Of a stretch of DNA of 64,000 nt, positions 36,601 to 48,140 are shown one piece after another. The position numbers and the translations under genes were made by a program. The notes under the pieces were generated by a model. It was not told where the DNA came from and ran no database searches. It saw nothing but the letters and a program-made list of their open reading frames with translations. The stretch spans positions 5,022,001-5,086,000 of the forward strand of contig NC_135260.1 of NCBI RefSeq assembly GCF_964204865.1. The letters are read 5' to 3'. This DNA is from Styela clava. Taxonomy: Eukaryota; Chordata; Ascidiacea; Stolidobranchia; Styelidae. Position 1 is the first letter of the stretch. Each line of letters begins with the position of its first letter.

Positions 36601-36815
36601 TACACAAAGGACAAATCAGAAATATACTTCAATTGAGTCGTCTGCAGAAATTTGGTAAGACAAATATAGTTCATCCAGGAAAATTGATTATCGATACATT
36701 AAGTTTGATCTGATTAAATCATGCCAAATATGGAAATCAGTCTTTTCCTAAAAAAAGTATTGGGTCCAGGCGTCCAGCTTTGGTTGCTTTAAGTGTGTAA
36801 TGGTCATTGATTTAC
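36530..36815 (-). pseudogene. Cys-rich gene relic, copy D (minus strand)
   Basis: Read on the minus strand, 36800-36610 is the standard intron repeat (GCAACCAAAG.., GATTAAATCAGATC, AATCAATTTTCCTGGATG, TTGAAGTATATTTCTG). It is followed by an r-type exon start (TTTGTGTAG then GTAGTAATGAAGACAATG), which fuses directly to the sequence normally found beyond the terminal exon. Everything upstream is missing. The gene is truncated to one intron and a broken exon. Confidence 0.6.
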
Positions 36816-36946
36816 GAAGTGCACTATTGGCACACGTACCTGTGGGTTTATGTCCACTAGGTGTTGCGGGAGAGCAATCACCTTCTTACTTTGGGATAGT
36901 ACCACGTGGTGTTAACTTGTGTTCTCGACGTACTGCGCGTTAGGTT

Positions 36947-39900
36947 AATGGACCTTTCCCGACATCAAATCATCCGTATTCTCAACCAATCACAAGCGGG
37001 CAGATGTAAACAAACATTCTCCGCTGAAAAGTCGCTCAGACAACTTTGGACGCGTTCCGCACTGCTGGCGGTTTAGGCAGATCTTTGTCCCCCTTTTCGC
37101 TTTTTGTTTCCTTCACAGGACTGCGAGAATTAGAAAGCTGTAATACTGTATGTTACTTGTTGCAAATCAAGTTCACGTAATCTATATATCTATACTAAAA
37201 GGTTGTACCCGTTGCAGCCACCTTACAGGTACGGTACCGTACAGGTCAACCAACTGCTATTTCGAACCAAAAAATAGTAGACAGTCATGCTGATGCAATC
37301 AAGGGTACCGGAAGCCTACCGTACCTATGTCAGTACGGAAGAATTCGTCTTCGATACGATGTTGCATTTTCATTAAACAGAATCTATAAGTAAATCATTT
37401 CGGTAGACTAATTATGTGTAAACGCTGCGCATATGGTATTTGTTGGTCTGGCAACCTGTACGGTACCCCTGCCGTTCCATTACAGTAGTATTTGTGCCTT
37501 TTTCAAAGCCACATATTGGCCGCCAAAAAAAACAATGAGGTGGATAAAGTAATGCAACAGGCCTCACAGTCAATTTAATCTATGAAAAATCACCAGAAAT
37601 ACCTATGTGTGTACCAAGGTAGGCCAACATAAATATTGTTTTCGATACCTATGATATATTCAATATGTTAATTCTTATATAAAATAAATTATCATACAAG
37701 CAATGCGTTCCATTATGCATTTTCATGGAGGCGATGAGCCAACTGATGAATACTGTGACCCTATATCAGATTCTTGTCGCCCAACAAAAAATCACTATCA
37801 AATTGTGAGGTAAGGATTACTTATACCATAATTTAACAGGATCTGTCACCAGCTACTTCATTTGATACAGAGACATGCAAATCTGACATAAGTGAAAAAG
37901 GATTGTCAGGGATCCAACCATATCTGGCCCTAGACTCTTTAGTTGAAACTACCTAAAGTGCCGCTGATGAAAATGACAGCGCTTTGTCAGACAGCAGAAA
38001 AATGTAAGCAAGCATCATCATCATTTTATTTTGGTTCTCTGGCATAAAACAACACAAAAAGTCAATATACAAGCAAAATGCAGAGATAACTGGAAGTCGA
38101 GCATAACTTTTCAAAAGTACGCGGCTACCTACCAGAAAATAAAATAATAATAATAAAGGGCACTAAAGAATTAACAAGATTCAGAATCGGGCAACACTTT
38201 TAACGTAATTCAAAATGAGAAAACACATACTTCTTCCAGCATTGTTGTCCTATTTGCTAACTGTAAAAATATTAAATAAAGAAGGAAATTAATATTGATG
38301 ACTTGGGTTCCATGCAGAATCATTTACAATCCATTGGTGATAAATGGATGTTACTTTATGGAGAATAATTCGCATGCATGCCATGTCCGGTGCGACCCTG
38401 GTGATTGCAATATCTTTATTTGTGCGGAATGGTCACACCAAGCTGCTCCCGATACCAAGAGTTGGCCCTGCACTTGGTAGTAACTGTGGTGTGTGATAAA
38501 TATCCTTATTTTGTTAGGTTGTTTTTCATTTATCACGGTCATATAAATTACAACTTGTTCATAATCACCTGACAACTTTAGAACCGAACCAAGTGGTGGA
38601 TGTTTGCCCATTTGACTATGGGCTGTCTAAATAACAAGGAGGTGAGTGCTCAGAGAGCGCAATTCTTCCATATTATCAAGAGATGAAACCAGGCAGCTTT
38701 ATTAAAATAACTCTGCAGTAAAATCATTGTGATACATTATGTCTGTGAATGGAATTGTGAAATGGATTTACTTCTATTATTTTGACGTTCCATTGCTTTC
38801 ATGGATTTTGTTTGTTGTGCCTGAAAGCATATATCTGGTGTGTATTTTTATCCTATGCAACACAATATCTGGAAAACTGTATAATTTGTAGTAATTTTCT
38901 TGGATTAACTTGCTTGTTCCTTCATCATATATATTTTTATAATGTGTTATATTCTATTTCTACACTGAATGAATAAACTATATTGTAAATCCTATCAGAT
39001 ACCAGACTGTTTTTGGTTAAACCGGTATGATCGGAACTCTGGCTTGATCTAACTTTGTGGGCTTAGCACCAACTACAGACGACAAAACTGTTGGATCTAT
39101 TTTGTTCCCACCATATAGGTTGTCACCAATGCTGGGGAAGGCTTGTACATGCTTGGCTCAGCGGAAATTTTTTTATTCCTCTCAATTTCATCTGTTAGAT
39201 GGTCTTAGTTGGTCCAGCAATATGGCAACAAGCACCAGTAGTTCTGATGAATATGTAGCAATTTTCAAACCATGTTTATCACTATAAAATTATTGGTCTT
39301 GTAATTTTATTTGGTATGTAATCGATCATAATACCTCAATAAACCTGTTGAATCTAATCTTTCAATAGTATATTTGCACCCATCTTAATGAGCTGATAAA
39401 TCTGTGTTTCTATGATACGATATAAACTTAAGTGCCCTCACCGTGCCTAGCATGTACAAATTGCATCAGAGATTTGGTGACTATTCAGCGACACCACTAT
39501 TTGAAGATGATGTGGTGGCAGATACTCCTGAACTTATCTATAGCACCTGGCTTTGAAATCTAGCGTTGAACCAAGATTGACGACTGACACCAATTCAGTC
39601 CCAACTTGGACGCTATCTATTAGTCTATGAACCATGGGATACGGTACCGGCAGTCACGCAGGTCTCCCAGTCCACTGACATTCTTCAACCATATAAGTTT
39701 AAATATCACCTTTCAATGAAAAGTTTGTATCCTTCTCCAGCTTGTGGAAAACAAAGTTCGTGGAGAACCAAGTCATAGAAAAATCATCTCTGAGTGATTC
39801 CATTTTTGTATGTTAAATAAGCTTTTGGAACAAAGTTAGGTACGGTAACGGCAATGTGAAGGCGGAATAACGTTAATAATAAATCACTTGACAATATGTT

Positions 39901-40074
39901 ATAACTTTAGAAGCACGAAAATACCGCCATCACAAGTGAAATGCCATTCGAAAGCCTTTAAAACGAGCAACGTACCACCACTCTATCGCCCTACACAAGC
40001 CTGAATATTTGCAATGTTTGTCTGAGCGACCAAAATCAAAACAATAAAGGTCAAAGGTCGGGGGAAGGTCCATT
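36947..40074. mobile_element. Putative DNA transposon, ~3.1 kb, with inverted ends
   Basis: The left end AATGGACCTTTCCCGAC and the inverted right end AATGGACCTTCCCCCGAC match closely. No clear target duplication was found. The inside has low-complexity GGTACGGTACCG motifs (37240, 39640) and open stretches at 37703-37811 and 38295-38480, but no recognisable transposase. It may be a deleted element, or an element that picked up host exons. The TIR match is short, so the call is tentative. Confidence 0.45.
37703..37811 (+). CDS. Possible exon of unknown protein
   Basis: An open frame from ATG 37703 (MRSIMHFHGGDEPTDEYC..) runs into a donor-like AG|GTAAGG at 37811. No partner exon was identified with confidence. 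It lies inside the putative 3.1-kb element, so it may be a transposase or captured-gene fragment. Low confidence. Confidence 0.2.
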
Positions 40075-40218
40075 GCCCCGTCTGCAATACACTACAGTAA
40101 TTTAGTCTCAAATTACCGGGAAGTGTTGAACCGGGAGAAAATTTGTTGTGTGGATCGGTGCAATAATCAGTATATTGGAATACTATAAATCCAATCACCA
40201 GTTGAGACGCTTTGGATC

Positions 40219-40645
40219 ATGGCGTCAGGAAATGGTTCATCCAGCACCAGTACGAGTAGAAAAACTGAAGTAGATGCAGAAGACATTTTATCACCGAAAA
40301 CATAGACTGATGGAATTTCAGAACTGGAACAGTCCAGAGCCGAAAGTGGCAAGCATTCACAGAAAAATGCTATTGTCAAGATTTCTTCAGGTGATAAAAT
40401 CAAGGCTCAGTTTGTTGAAATGCTGGATTTTCTAAAGAGAAGCATTGCAAGGTGCAAAAGGCTACTTTTATGCTGTGATGATAAACAAAAAATTAAAGAC
40501 ATGTTTGTCAAAGTTATTGATGATCAAAGCTCATTGGATCATGTTTTTCGTGAAATGAAAAATTGTATTTCACATGATTAATTGAATCAACTTATCGAAA
40601 TTAAAAGTGTCATTGAACACTTGACGGAAAAATTGTTTGTCGTAC
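40219..40645 (+). pseudogene. Broken N-terminal ORF, possibly gag-like
   Basis: From ATG 40219 the frame starts MASGNGSSSTSTSRKTEV (Ser/Thr-rich). It has a TAG after about 28 codons and then continues open with a lysine-rich, probably helical stretch (FVEMLDFLKRSIARCKRLL) to a TAA near 40580. It runs into the reverse-transcriptase frame at about 40648. It is either a damaged gag of the gypsy element joined by a deletion or an unrelated ORF. No zinc knuckle is seen. Confidence 0.3.
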
Positions 40646-40647
40646 CA

Positions 40648-42328
40648 AACAAGAACATGATGCTAATTTACATAAAATTTTTGAACGACTTTTGAAGCTT
40701 GGTTTGAAATTGTATGATAAATGTGAGTTTAATGTTGACAAAATTGAATTTTTTGGACATGTTCTTACTGCTCAGGGTTTAATGCCACACCCTAAATTGT
40801 CTAATGCTATACTAAATGCTCCCTCCCCTCATGATGCTACTTCTTTACGTTCCTTTCTTGGTTTGATTGGATACTATTCTAAATTTTGTCATGATTTTGC
40901 TACTATTGTTGAACCAATGAGACGTCTTTTACGCAAAGATGTTACTTTTTGCTGGGATACTGATGCTCAGAAAAGTTTTATTACTGCTAAAAAGTGTATT
41001 TCTGACCATATTACGCTTGCTTTTTATGATCCTAATTTGCCTACTATAATTACTACTGATGCTTGTGGCTATGGTTTGGGTGCTATTTTGAGTCAAATTG
41101 ATGCAAATGAGACTGAACGTGTTATAACATGTGCATCCAAAACACTTGAGAATGAGAAAAAAATACTCCGTTGGTGAACGTGAGGCACTTGCTTGTGTAT
41201 GGGCATGTGAAAAATTCCATAATTACATATGGGGTAGAAAATTTGAGCTGCAAACTGATCATCAAGCTCGTACTACTTTGCTTACATCCCAAGGAAATAC
41301 TCAACAATCTATGAGAATTGCTCGATGGAATGCTCGTTCGCTACACTATGATTATACAGTGAAATACAAATCTGGTGCTGAAAATAAATTTGATGCTCTA
41401 TCTAGATTACCTTTAATTCTACTGAAAATGCTGATTGCGAAGATGATGTTGTGTGCAATTTTCTGAATACTACGGATACTGATTTATCCATTTCATTACT
41501 AGAATTACAAGAAGTGACACGTAATGATTCTATGCTCTCTAAAATGAAAGGTTACATTTGTAATGGATGGCCTTACAAAAAAGATGTTGATTCTGCTTTA
41601 CAAACATTTTATCATGTACATGATGAGCTGACAATTTACAAAGAGTTGATAATCCGAGATGAAAGAATCCTTGTTCCTAATGCTCTTACTACTAAGTTGA
41701 TTAACCTTGCACATATGACATATCAAGGAATTGTTCGTACTAAACAAAGATTACGAGATCTATACTGGTGGAAAGATATGGATAAACAAGTTGAAGACTT
41801 GATTCGTCATTGCTCTGTCTGCAATACTCATGATAAATCTTCTAAACTTGTAATTGCTCCATTGAAACCTTTTCCTTTGCCTAAACAACCTTGGCAAAAG
41901 CTGGGTATTGACATTGTTGGTCCTAATGAAAGTGCTCCTGCTGAATGTCGTTTTGCTATTACATTGATTGATTACTACAGTAAATGACCTGAAGTTATGT
42001 TTACTTCGAAAGTTGATACACCTTCTGTGATAAAATTTTTGAAAAATGTTTTTTGCAAAGAAGGTTACTGCAATGAAATTCTCAGTGACAATGGTGTACA
42101 ATTTCGATCACAAATGTTTGAAGAATTTTTAAGTCAAAGAAATATTAAACATAGTTACTCTTCACTTTACTATCCCCAAGCATCTGGTGAAATTGAACGT
42201 TGGAATGCTGTAAAAACTGCTCTACTGACTGTACAGCCGTTGAAAGATGCTATTCAACTATTTCTTTTTATATATATAGATGCACTAAACATGCTACTAC
42301 TGGACATTCTCCTTCGGTTCTGCTACAC
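40648..42328 (+). pseudogene. Ty3/gypsy pol fragment: RT end, RNase H, integrase (5' part)
   Basis: The frame opens at the RT end (EHDANLHKIFERLLKLG, then CEFNVDKIEFFGHVLTAQGL). RNase H follows (TTDACGYGLGAILSQ at about 41057; LQTDHQA at about 41250). The integrase has a zinc-binding region (HCSVCNTH at about 41808) and catalytic-core residues in GIDIVGP (about 41906), LSDNGVQF (about 42083) and GEIER (about 42187), consistent with D,D-35-E. The protease and most of RT, including its YxDD box, are deleted. Further damage: a frameshift near 41163, another near 41450, and TGA replacing the Trp codon after IDYYSK (41986). The second His of the integrase zinc finger reads Tyr (MTYQG where HQG is usual). 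It is non-autonomous. Confidence 0.85.
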
Positions 42329-44743
42329 CAGGGGTCGGGAACCTTTATTGTCAAGAGAGCCATAAAACGAATATATTTTCAATTTTATTTCTGTGCGAGC
42401 CATAAAACGAATTTGTACTCAAAAATCAAAACATACAATGTCCCAATATACATTTAATGTGACTTCTGATGCTGCATGTTGTCACTGAGGGTCTTGAAGT
42501 CTGGTTGATAATTGGTGAGGTTAAGTTTCATACAGGCGTTGAGGCTTTCATCTGTTAAACGAGATCGCTGGTTTGTCTTAATGTTTTTCAAGTGTGAGAA
42601 CGACTGCTCACATGCATATGTGGATCCAAACATGGTCAATACAGCAATACACACTCGCGGTAAGTGGCTGGAAGCGCGTTCCAAGTTTTGACAATCAACT
42701 GGTCTGCGGGTTGAAGTTTTTTCATTTCTGTGCATATATGGTTGATCGCGAGCTCCGCATGTTGTCGTTGAAGTGTTTCCAAATTTTCATTTAGTGATTT
42801 GAACTTGTTGACCCATACGTCTGAAACCTTTAGGTCAGCAACTTCTAACTCAAAATTTTTGATGTAGACACCAGGAATGTAACTCAAGTCGACGTCGTTT
42901 ACAGCACACTCATATGGATGAGTGATGAACTTAAAAAGACTAATGCGCTCACAAAATTCTGCAAATCGCGCTTTGAATGACTGCAGGAGATTACATGTGA
43001 AGCCAACTAGCTGCTGGAGATCGAAATCATGAGTGGGATTATTTGCAGTGATTACATCTTTGAAGTTTTTCAGCCTTTTGAAATGTAACAGACGACCGAC
43101 CCGTTCCAAGATTCTCAATAAATAACTCCAGCCTTTTTTCAAATGCAAACAAAGTTTGTTGAAGGGATAGGATTGTATTTCCAATTCCTTGCATTTTCAC
43201 ATTGAGCTGATTAAGATGTTCAGTCATGTCCACGAGATATTAAAACTTCCGGAGCCAGTCAGGATTGGTTAACTCAGGATGCGTAACGTTTTTCATCTCA
43301 AGAAAAGTCCGGATTTCATTCAAGCATTCTGCAAAACGGTTGAGCACCTTCCCTCTTGACAACCAACGCACATTGCTGTGCAAAAGCAAACCGGGATAAT
43401 TGTTTCCAACTTCAGCCATCAGTGATTTAAACTGGCGATCATTTAAAGCTCGGGCAACAATAAAATTAACCACCGAAGTGACCACATCCATTACGTCGCT
43501 AAACTGCTTGCCACACAATTGAGCACAAAGGGCTTCCTGATGTAGAATGCAGTGGAAACTTAGGATGGGTCTTTTTTCATGTTCACGAAGAAGCGCTACA
43601 AACCCTTTGTTTTTCCCCATCATACAAGGAGCTCCGTCAGGGCACACTGAAACAAGATTATCAATCGGCAGCTTTTTTTCCGTTGCAAACTCCATGAAAG
43701 TCCGAAATAAATCTTCTCCTCGTGTTGTTCCTTTCAGTGGCAAAACAGCAAGACTTTCTTCACGCAGTGTGTCACCCACAACATACCTTGCAATTACACT
43801 GAACTGTGATAAATGGCTTACGTCCGTAGACTCATCAAAAGCAAGAGAAAATAATTCCGCTGTATTTATATCCTTTAATTGTATTTCCTCCACTTCATTT
43901 GCCATCATGATAGCGCGATCGTGAACAGTACGTGCTGACAGAGGCACGTCTTTAATTCTTTTTATTATTGTATCTTTATTTGACAAGTCCTCAAAAAGCT
44001 CATTGGCCACATCAAGCATAAATATTTTGGCATAGTCGCCATCTGTAAACGGCTTTCCGTTCTTCACTATTGCTAAAGAGGCAGCAAAGCTAGCCGAATT
44101 ACAGTTACCTTTCTGAGACCATGCTCGAAGTTGCTGCTGACTCGCTTTCACTTGGCGTAGTAGTTCTAAGCATGCCCTCTTCCTGATGTCTCCCTCTGGA
44201 TATTTAGATGCGAAAGATGTGTGAAAATGTCTCTTTACATTCGACCGTTTCATCGACGCGATTTGAGCATTGCATATTAGACAAACTAAATGATCTTTTC
44301 TCTCCACAAAGGCAAATTTCTCTGTCCATTCAAGCTGAAATCCCCCATACTCATCATCTTTCTTTCTGTTGGTCATATCTGTAGTGCTTTAAAAATTAGT
44401 TTTGCTAATCCAGTCTCAATATTAAAGTTACAAATGAGGAGTGTACAATAGGACGGTAGGCTTCGTTGCTCCGCGATTCTATCACTTCGTGATGTCTCAA
44501 AGTTCCAGATTCCTCTGTTTTGTCACAATGCTTGTCTGTCAATTCTCTCACAAAACATAGACATGCGCTGAGCGCGTTTATCAAGCGCGTAGGCGAATTT
44601 TCTGCCATACCTGGCCATAAAATAGTCTGAAATCTGGTAACAATACTAAGATTAACCCTAGAATATATGATTTTCACTGGGAGTCATATGCGGTCACCAA
44701 AAGAGCCATATATGGCTCGCGAGCCATAGGTTCCCGACCCCTG
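42329..44743. mobile_element. hAT transposon, 2.4 kb, nested in the gypsy integrase
   Basis: The terminal inverted repeats are CAGGGGTCGGGAACCT and AGGTTCCCGACCCCTG, perfect over 16 bp. A perfect 8-bp target duplication TGCTACAC lies at 42321-42328 and 44744-44751. Subterminal GAGCCATAAA repeats occur at both ends. It carries a minus-strand transposase with frame damage. Insertion split the gypsy integrase, which resumes at 44752. Confidence 0.95.
42455..44376 (-). pseudogene. hAT transposase (BED finger, SCAND3/ZBED5-like), frame-disrupted
   Basis: An open run of 378 codons starts at 44376 (MTNRKKDDEYGGF). It includes a BED-type zinc finger with CLICNAQIASMKRSNVKRH followed by H, and catalytic-core landmarks such as AFDESTDVSHLSQF and CPDGAPCMMGKNKG. 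It stops at 43240. The remainder lies in other frames: 43184-42636 (..CERISLFKFITHPYEC..) and 42660-42454, the dimerisation region with STYACEQSFSHLKNIK. There is therefore at least one stop and two frame changes. The reading is a recently inserted but inactive autonomous-type copy. The family is widespread in animals and has been domesticated in vertebrates. Confidence 0.88.
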
Positions 44744-44751
44744 TGCTACAC

Positions 44752-45105
44752 AATAGACAAATGAGAACTGGTCTTGATATTCTTGAAATTCATAATATGA
44801 TGAAAGACTGATCAAGTGAAAACGTATACGAACATGTTATGAAGAAACAAAATGCAAGTAAAGAATATACTGAAGAGAAACGCAGTGCCAAACAACTTGA
44901 TTTGAATATTGGTGACTATGTGAGAATTAAAAAACCTGGTCATGTTGCAAAAGGTCAAATGAAGTTCGGAGAACCTGTAAAGATAACTGGTGTACATGGT
45001 CCTGCTACATATTCTACAAGTGATGGTCGTAGATAGAATCAATCCAAAATTTCTCCATGTGCTAATCCTAACCCTGTACAAAATGATACTTTACCTGATT
45101 CTAAT
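44752..45105 (+). pseudogene. Gypsy integrase C-terminal part (3' of hAT insertion)
   Basis: The sequence after the target duplication continues the integrase region. It has a TGA near 44810 and then a frame with LDLNIGDYVRIKKPG and a GPATY motif, typical of the integrase C-terminal domain of gypsy elements. TAG follows at 45034. Lineage or chromodomain identity cannot be decided. Confidence 0.7.
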
Positions 45106-45887
45106 TGTTGAGGATGATTAATAGTTATCTCTTTCATTCTCATCTAGTTATTCTGTTAGGTGACGACATAGAGTCAATTACCCTTTTTTCTGTATAAAAA
45201 AAAGCATGGTTTAAAGTGTTGCCACATATTGTGTCTTATGTACATATTTCGATGTAAATGTCACTTCACATTGGCGTTTGCATATTATCTCACCTATTTA
45301 GAATTGTGTTAGGTATCACTTTGATGACTCTTATTCCATTGAGATAATAATTTGTTATTGCAGTCTAGTGCCCTATCTTAATTGTCACTTTGCGCATATT
45401 GTGGCAACCTGTTATTGCGACAGTCTCTTGGTTCATCAGTGTTTGGTGAAGGAGCGTGATTTTTTATGCTGTAGCTTTAATGTTAACTTATAGGAAAATT
45501 AGGATTGTAATTTATGCAGAGATGTGTTAGGATAGGGATTAGTCATTAGGTTTAAACTTCAAACTGTTTTATTGTGCATTTAGTTACATCTGTGTATCTA
45601 ATCAATTAGGGTTTGGAAGCATTGTAGTCCAAACTATTTTAAATCACTTAACCTCACACGAGTGGCCACAATAGCACTTTATGTTGAGTGGAAAATAAAG
45701 CAAGTTCGTTTCGGAACTGTGTCTGGTTTTGTGCATGAGAAATTCAGCGGCTGTCAGGTTCAGTGCGTCCAAACCCGGAAGGCAAGCCCCCCCCATTAGC
45801 GACTCATCAGAAGAATTCTTGACACCACAAATACTTGCTGATTGAAGTCAGGGTGTGTACATATATCTGCTTGTCATCCCATTCACT
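45106..45887. mobile_element. LTR-like segment between two copies of a 24-bp direct repeat
   Basis: The phrase AATGATRCTTTACCTGATTC occurs at 45082-45101 and 45888-45907. The DNA between begins TGTTGAGGATG, has no ORF, and contains AATAAA at 45694-45699 followed by a GT-rich stretch (GTGTCTGGTTTTGTG), as in an LTR polyadenylation region. No second LTR copy was found upstream of 40219, so the assignment is tentative. Confidence 0.4.
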
Positions 45888-46080
45888 AATGATGCTTTAC
45901 CTGATTCTAATGATACTGTGATACCTTCTGTTGATAATACTGCTAATGATAATTCTGACACTGTTAATTCTGAATTGACTCGTAGAAGTTCTAGAATACG
46001 TGTACCTCCAAAATGGCATAGAGATTATCAAATGGGATTTACGCATGCTTATATTGCTTTTGTACTTTGCTACTGTACAT
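45888..46080 (+). pseudogene. Gypsy pol C-terminal tail
   Basis: The frame holds an acidic/Asn-rich run and then SELTRRSSRIRVPPKWHRDY, a tail commonly seen at the end of gypsy polyproteins. It ends at the junction with a reverse-strand gag fragment near 46083. Confidence 0.6.
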
Positions 46081-46082
46081 AT

Positions 46083-46181
46083 TTTTTTTCAAAGGGGGAA
46101 ATTTTATTCACGCTAGTTTTTTCCACGATTTGGTCACGAATCATTTCATCGGGATCACAAAAATTACAATCAGTTATTAAC
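46083..46181 (-). pseudogene. Gypsy gag fragment (downstream half), minus strand
   Basis: Read on the minus strand the frame gives CNFCDPDEMIRDQIVEKTSV, the usual gag stretch after the ALRELI helix. It continues the gag fragment at 47233-47700 across the Mutator-like insertion. Confidence 0.7.
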
Positions 46182-47232
46182 GGGTCTTACTACTTACTGA
46201 ATACAGCGCGAAACACCGCAAAGAGCGCAAAAGGGCGCGAAACAGAAGGCAACCAGAGGGAAACAGCGCAAAATAGGAGACGCAGTCATTACCACCTCCT
46301 GCCACGAAAGAACCGCGGCGCCTCTCGCCATGGTTTTATGGCGCTATTTCCGGTATATTTACAAGGTTATGTACCGGATTATAGGTCATCATGCAAAAAT
46401 ATATCTACCTCTTGGTGAACCTGAATCTGCTACACACACACACGCATACTATTTTCAGGTTGTGCGCCATCTTGGTGCACATACTTGTGGAAGCCCTTTT
46501 CACCTAACCCTAAAGCCAACCATATCCCTATGGAAAATGTTCTAAATTATGGTATCCAAAAAGTGTCACCAGCAGGGGCAGACCTGCCATTACAGCATTA
46601 CTGGCTACATACGTTGGTTTGTCTTTTTAATTTGCTGCCGTGGTACTCCAACTCAAAACAAGGTGCCCCGAACTCAGTGCAAAATTTTTTTCTGCTTCAC
46701 ACTCTTTCCCTCTGTTTTGCGCTCTTTCCCCACTGTTTTGCGCTGTTTCCCTCTGTTTCGCGCCGTATTCAGTAAGTAGTAAGACCGCCTTTTTGGTGCT
46801 CCAGAAGTATGTGCAGCAATATGTCGCACAACCTGAATCCTCTACACACACACATACTATTTTCAGGTTGTGCGCCATCTTGGTGCACATACTTCTGGAG
46901 GTCCCTTTTGATCTAACCCTAACCCTAAAGCCAACCATATCCATATGGAAAATGTTCTAAATTATGGTACCCAAAATGTGTCACCAGCAGGGGCAGACCC
47001 TGCCATTACAGCATTACTGGCTACATACGTTGGTTTTTGTTTTTAATTTGCTGCCGTGGTACTCCAACTCGAAACAAGGTGCCCCGAACTCATTGCAAAA
47101 AAATTTTCTGCTTCACACTGTTTCCCTCTGTTTTGCGCTCTTTCGCGCTGTTTCCCCACTGTTTTGCGCCGTTTCCCTCTGTTTTGCGCTCTTTGCGGTG
47201 TTTCGCGCTGTATTCAGTAAGTAGTAAGACCG
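46182..47232. mobile_element. Mutator-like (MULE-type) non-autonomous element, ~1.05 kb
   Basis: Long terminal inverted repeats (GGGTCTTACTACTTACTGAA at the left; its complement TTCAGTAAGTAGTAAGACCG at the right, extending through GCGCGAAACACCGCAAAGAG) lie inside a 9-bp target duplication GTTATTAAC (46173-46181 and 47233-47241). A 9-bp duplication with TIRs over 50 bp is typical of Mutator-like elements. The body is a tandem duplication: 46430-46790 recurs at 46840-47215. Copies of an inverted CCAGAAGTATGTGCAGC / GTGCACATACTTCTGG motif lie inside. Confidence 0.8.
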
Positions 47233-47700
47233 GTTATTAACTCACGTAATGCAGCAAGATATCCATCAATGGATTCACCAGGTAATTGAGAACGTTGTCG
47301 GAACCGATATCTCTCAGCAATAACACTTACAGCAGGTAGAAAATATTTTTCAAGCATTTTAACAGCTTTCATGTATACATCATCATTTTCATCGAACACA
47401 ACTGCATCTTCTGTCAATGTGTAAAATAATCTTTGGCCTTCAGCACATAGGCAGTGTAGTAGTATAGCTTTTTTTTAGCAGCAATTCAGTATGGTCAGTA
47501 GCAACCATGTAGTTTTGGAACAACGCAATCCATTGCTTCCATGCAACTGGTGGTTTTCCAGAATTGGCCAAAAACATAGCAGGTGGTGGAAATCCGTGAG
47601 AACTCGTTTCTCCGTAAATAGAATATTAAGGTAGCAGAAATTGTAGCAATGCAGAAACAGCAAAACGGTGTGTAGGCTAGCTTTTTGTATCAAGCAGGCA
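47233..47700 (-). pseudogene. Gypsy gag fragment (upstream half), minus strand
   Basis: On the minus strand the frames give FLANSGKPPVAWKQW (about 47570-47525) and later YFLPAVSVIAERYRFRQRSQ, then LPGESIDGYLAALREL at 47240-47290. This is the characteristic capsid-like gag of Ty3/gypsy elements. There are frame breaks (near 47470). It ends at the Mutator-like insertion and resumes at 46181. It lies opposite in strand to the pol fragment, so it is a second element or an inverted piece. Confidence 0.75.
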
Positions 47701-48140
47701 GTGACAATCAGCAAAATGTCCGGAGTATTTACCGTCGCTTTTCACGTAAAGTAAGGTTACATTGCGTATAAAATTAATCCACCGGCATTAGAATTCTTTA
47801 AGCATACTCGTCGCCATTATATATTGTGTCGTGAACTCGAAGAATAGACGATGTTTGTAGATATTCAAAATGTATTGCAGAAACACGCAGTCATCGACTG
47901 AAGCATCAACAAAAGAAGAAGGGCGAAAGAGGAACCAAGGTCACTCATGCATGAAATAAAGGGTGCCATAATACAGTATACCACAAAGTTACAAAACATT
48001 ATACTCTCCCGTAAATTAAAGATGGATTAATGCCATATTAGGCATAATATCAATTAGATATAACAACCCGTAAAAATTGGTCCAATACAAATTCAGTTTT
48101 ACTTGGAAAGAGGAATGATTTGATAGCCGTGGATTTCTAA
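47701..48140. other. Spacer, no supported gene
   Basis: Possible 5' leader of the reverse-strand gag element and then AT-rich sequence resembling Cys-gene introns near 48035-48110 (GGCATAATATCAATTAGATATAAC). Confidence 0.35.

Noticed and set aside
40219..40580. Host gene upstream of the gypsy pol
   Set aside because: It is broken by TAG and TAA, has no introns or domain, and abuts the RT frame. Treated as possible gag remnant.
43547..43924. 125-codon plus-strand ORF
   Set aside because: It lies antisense to the well-supported hAT transposase frame.
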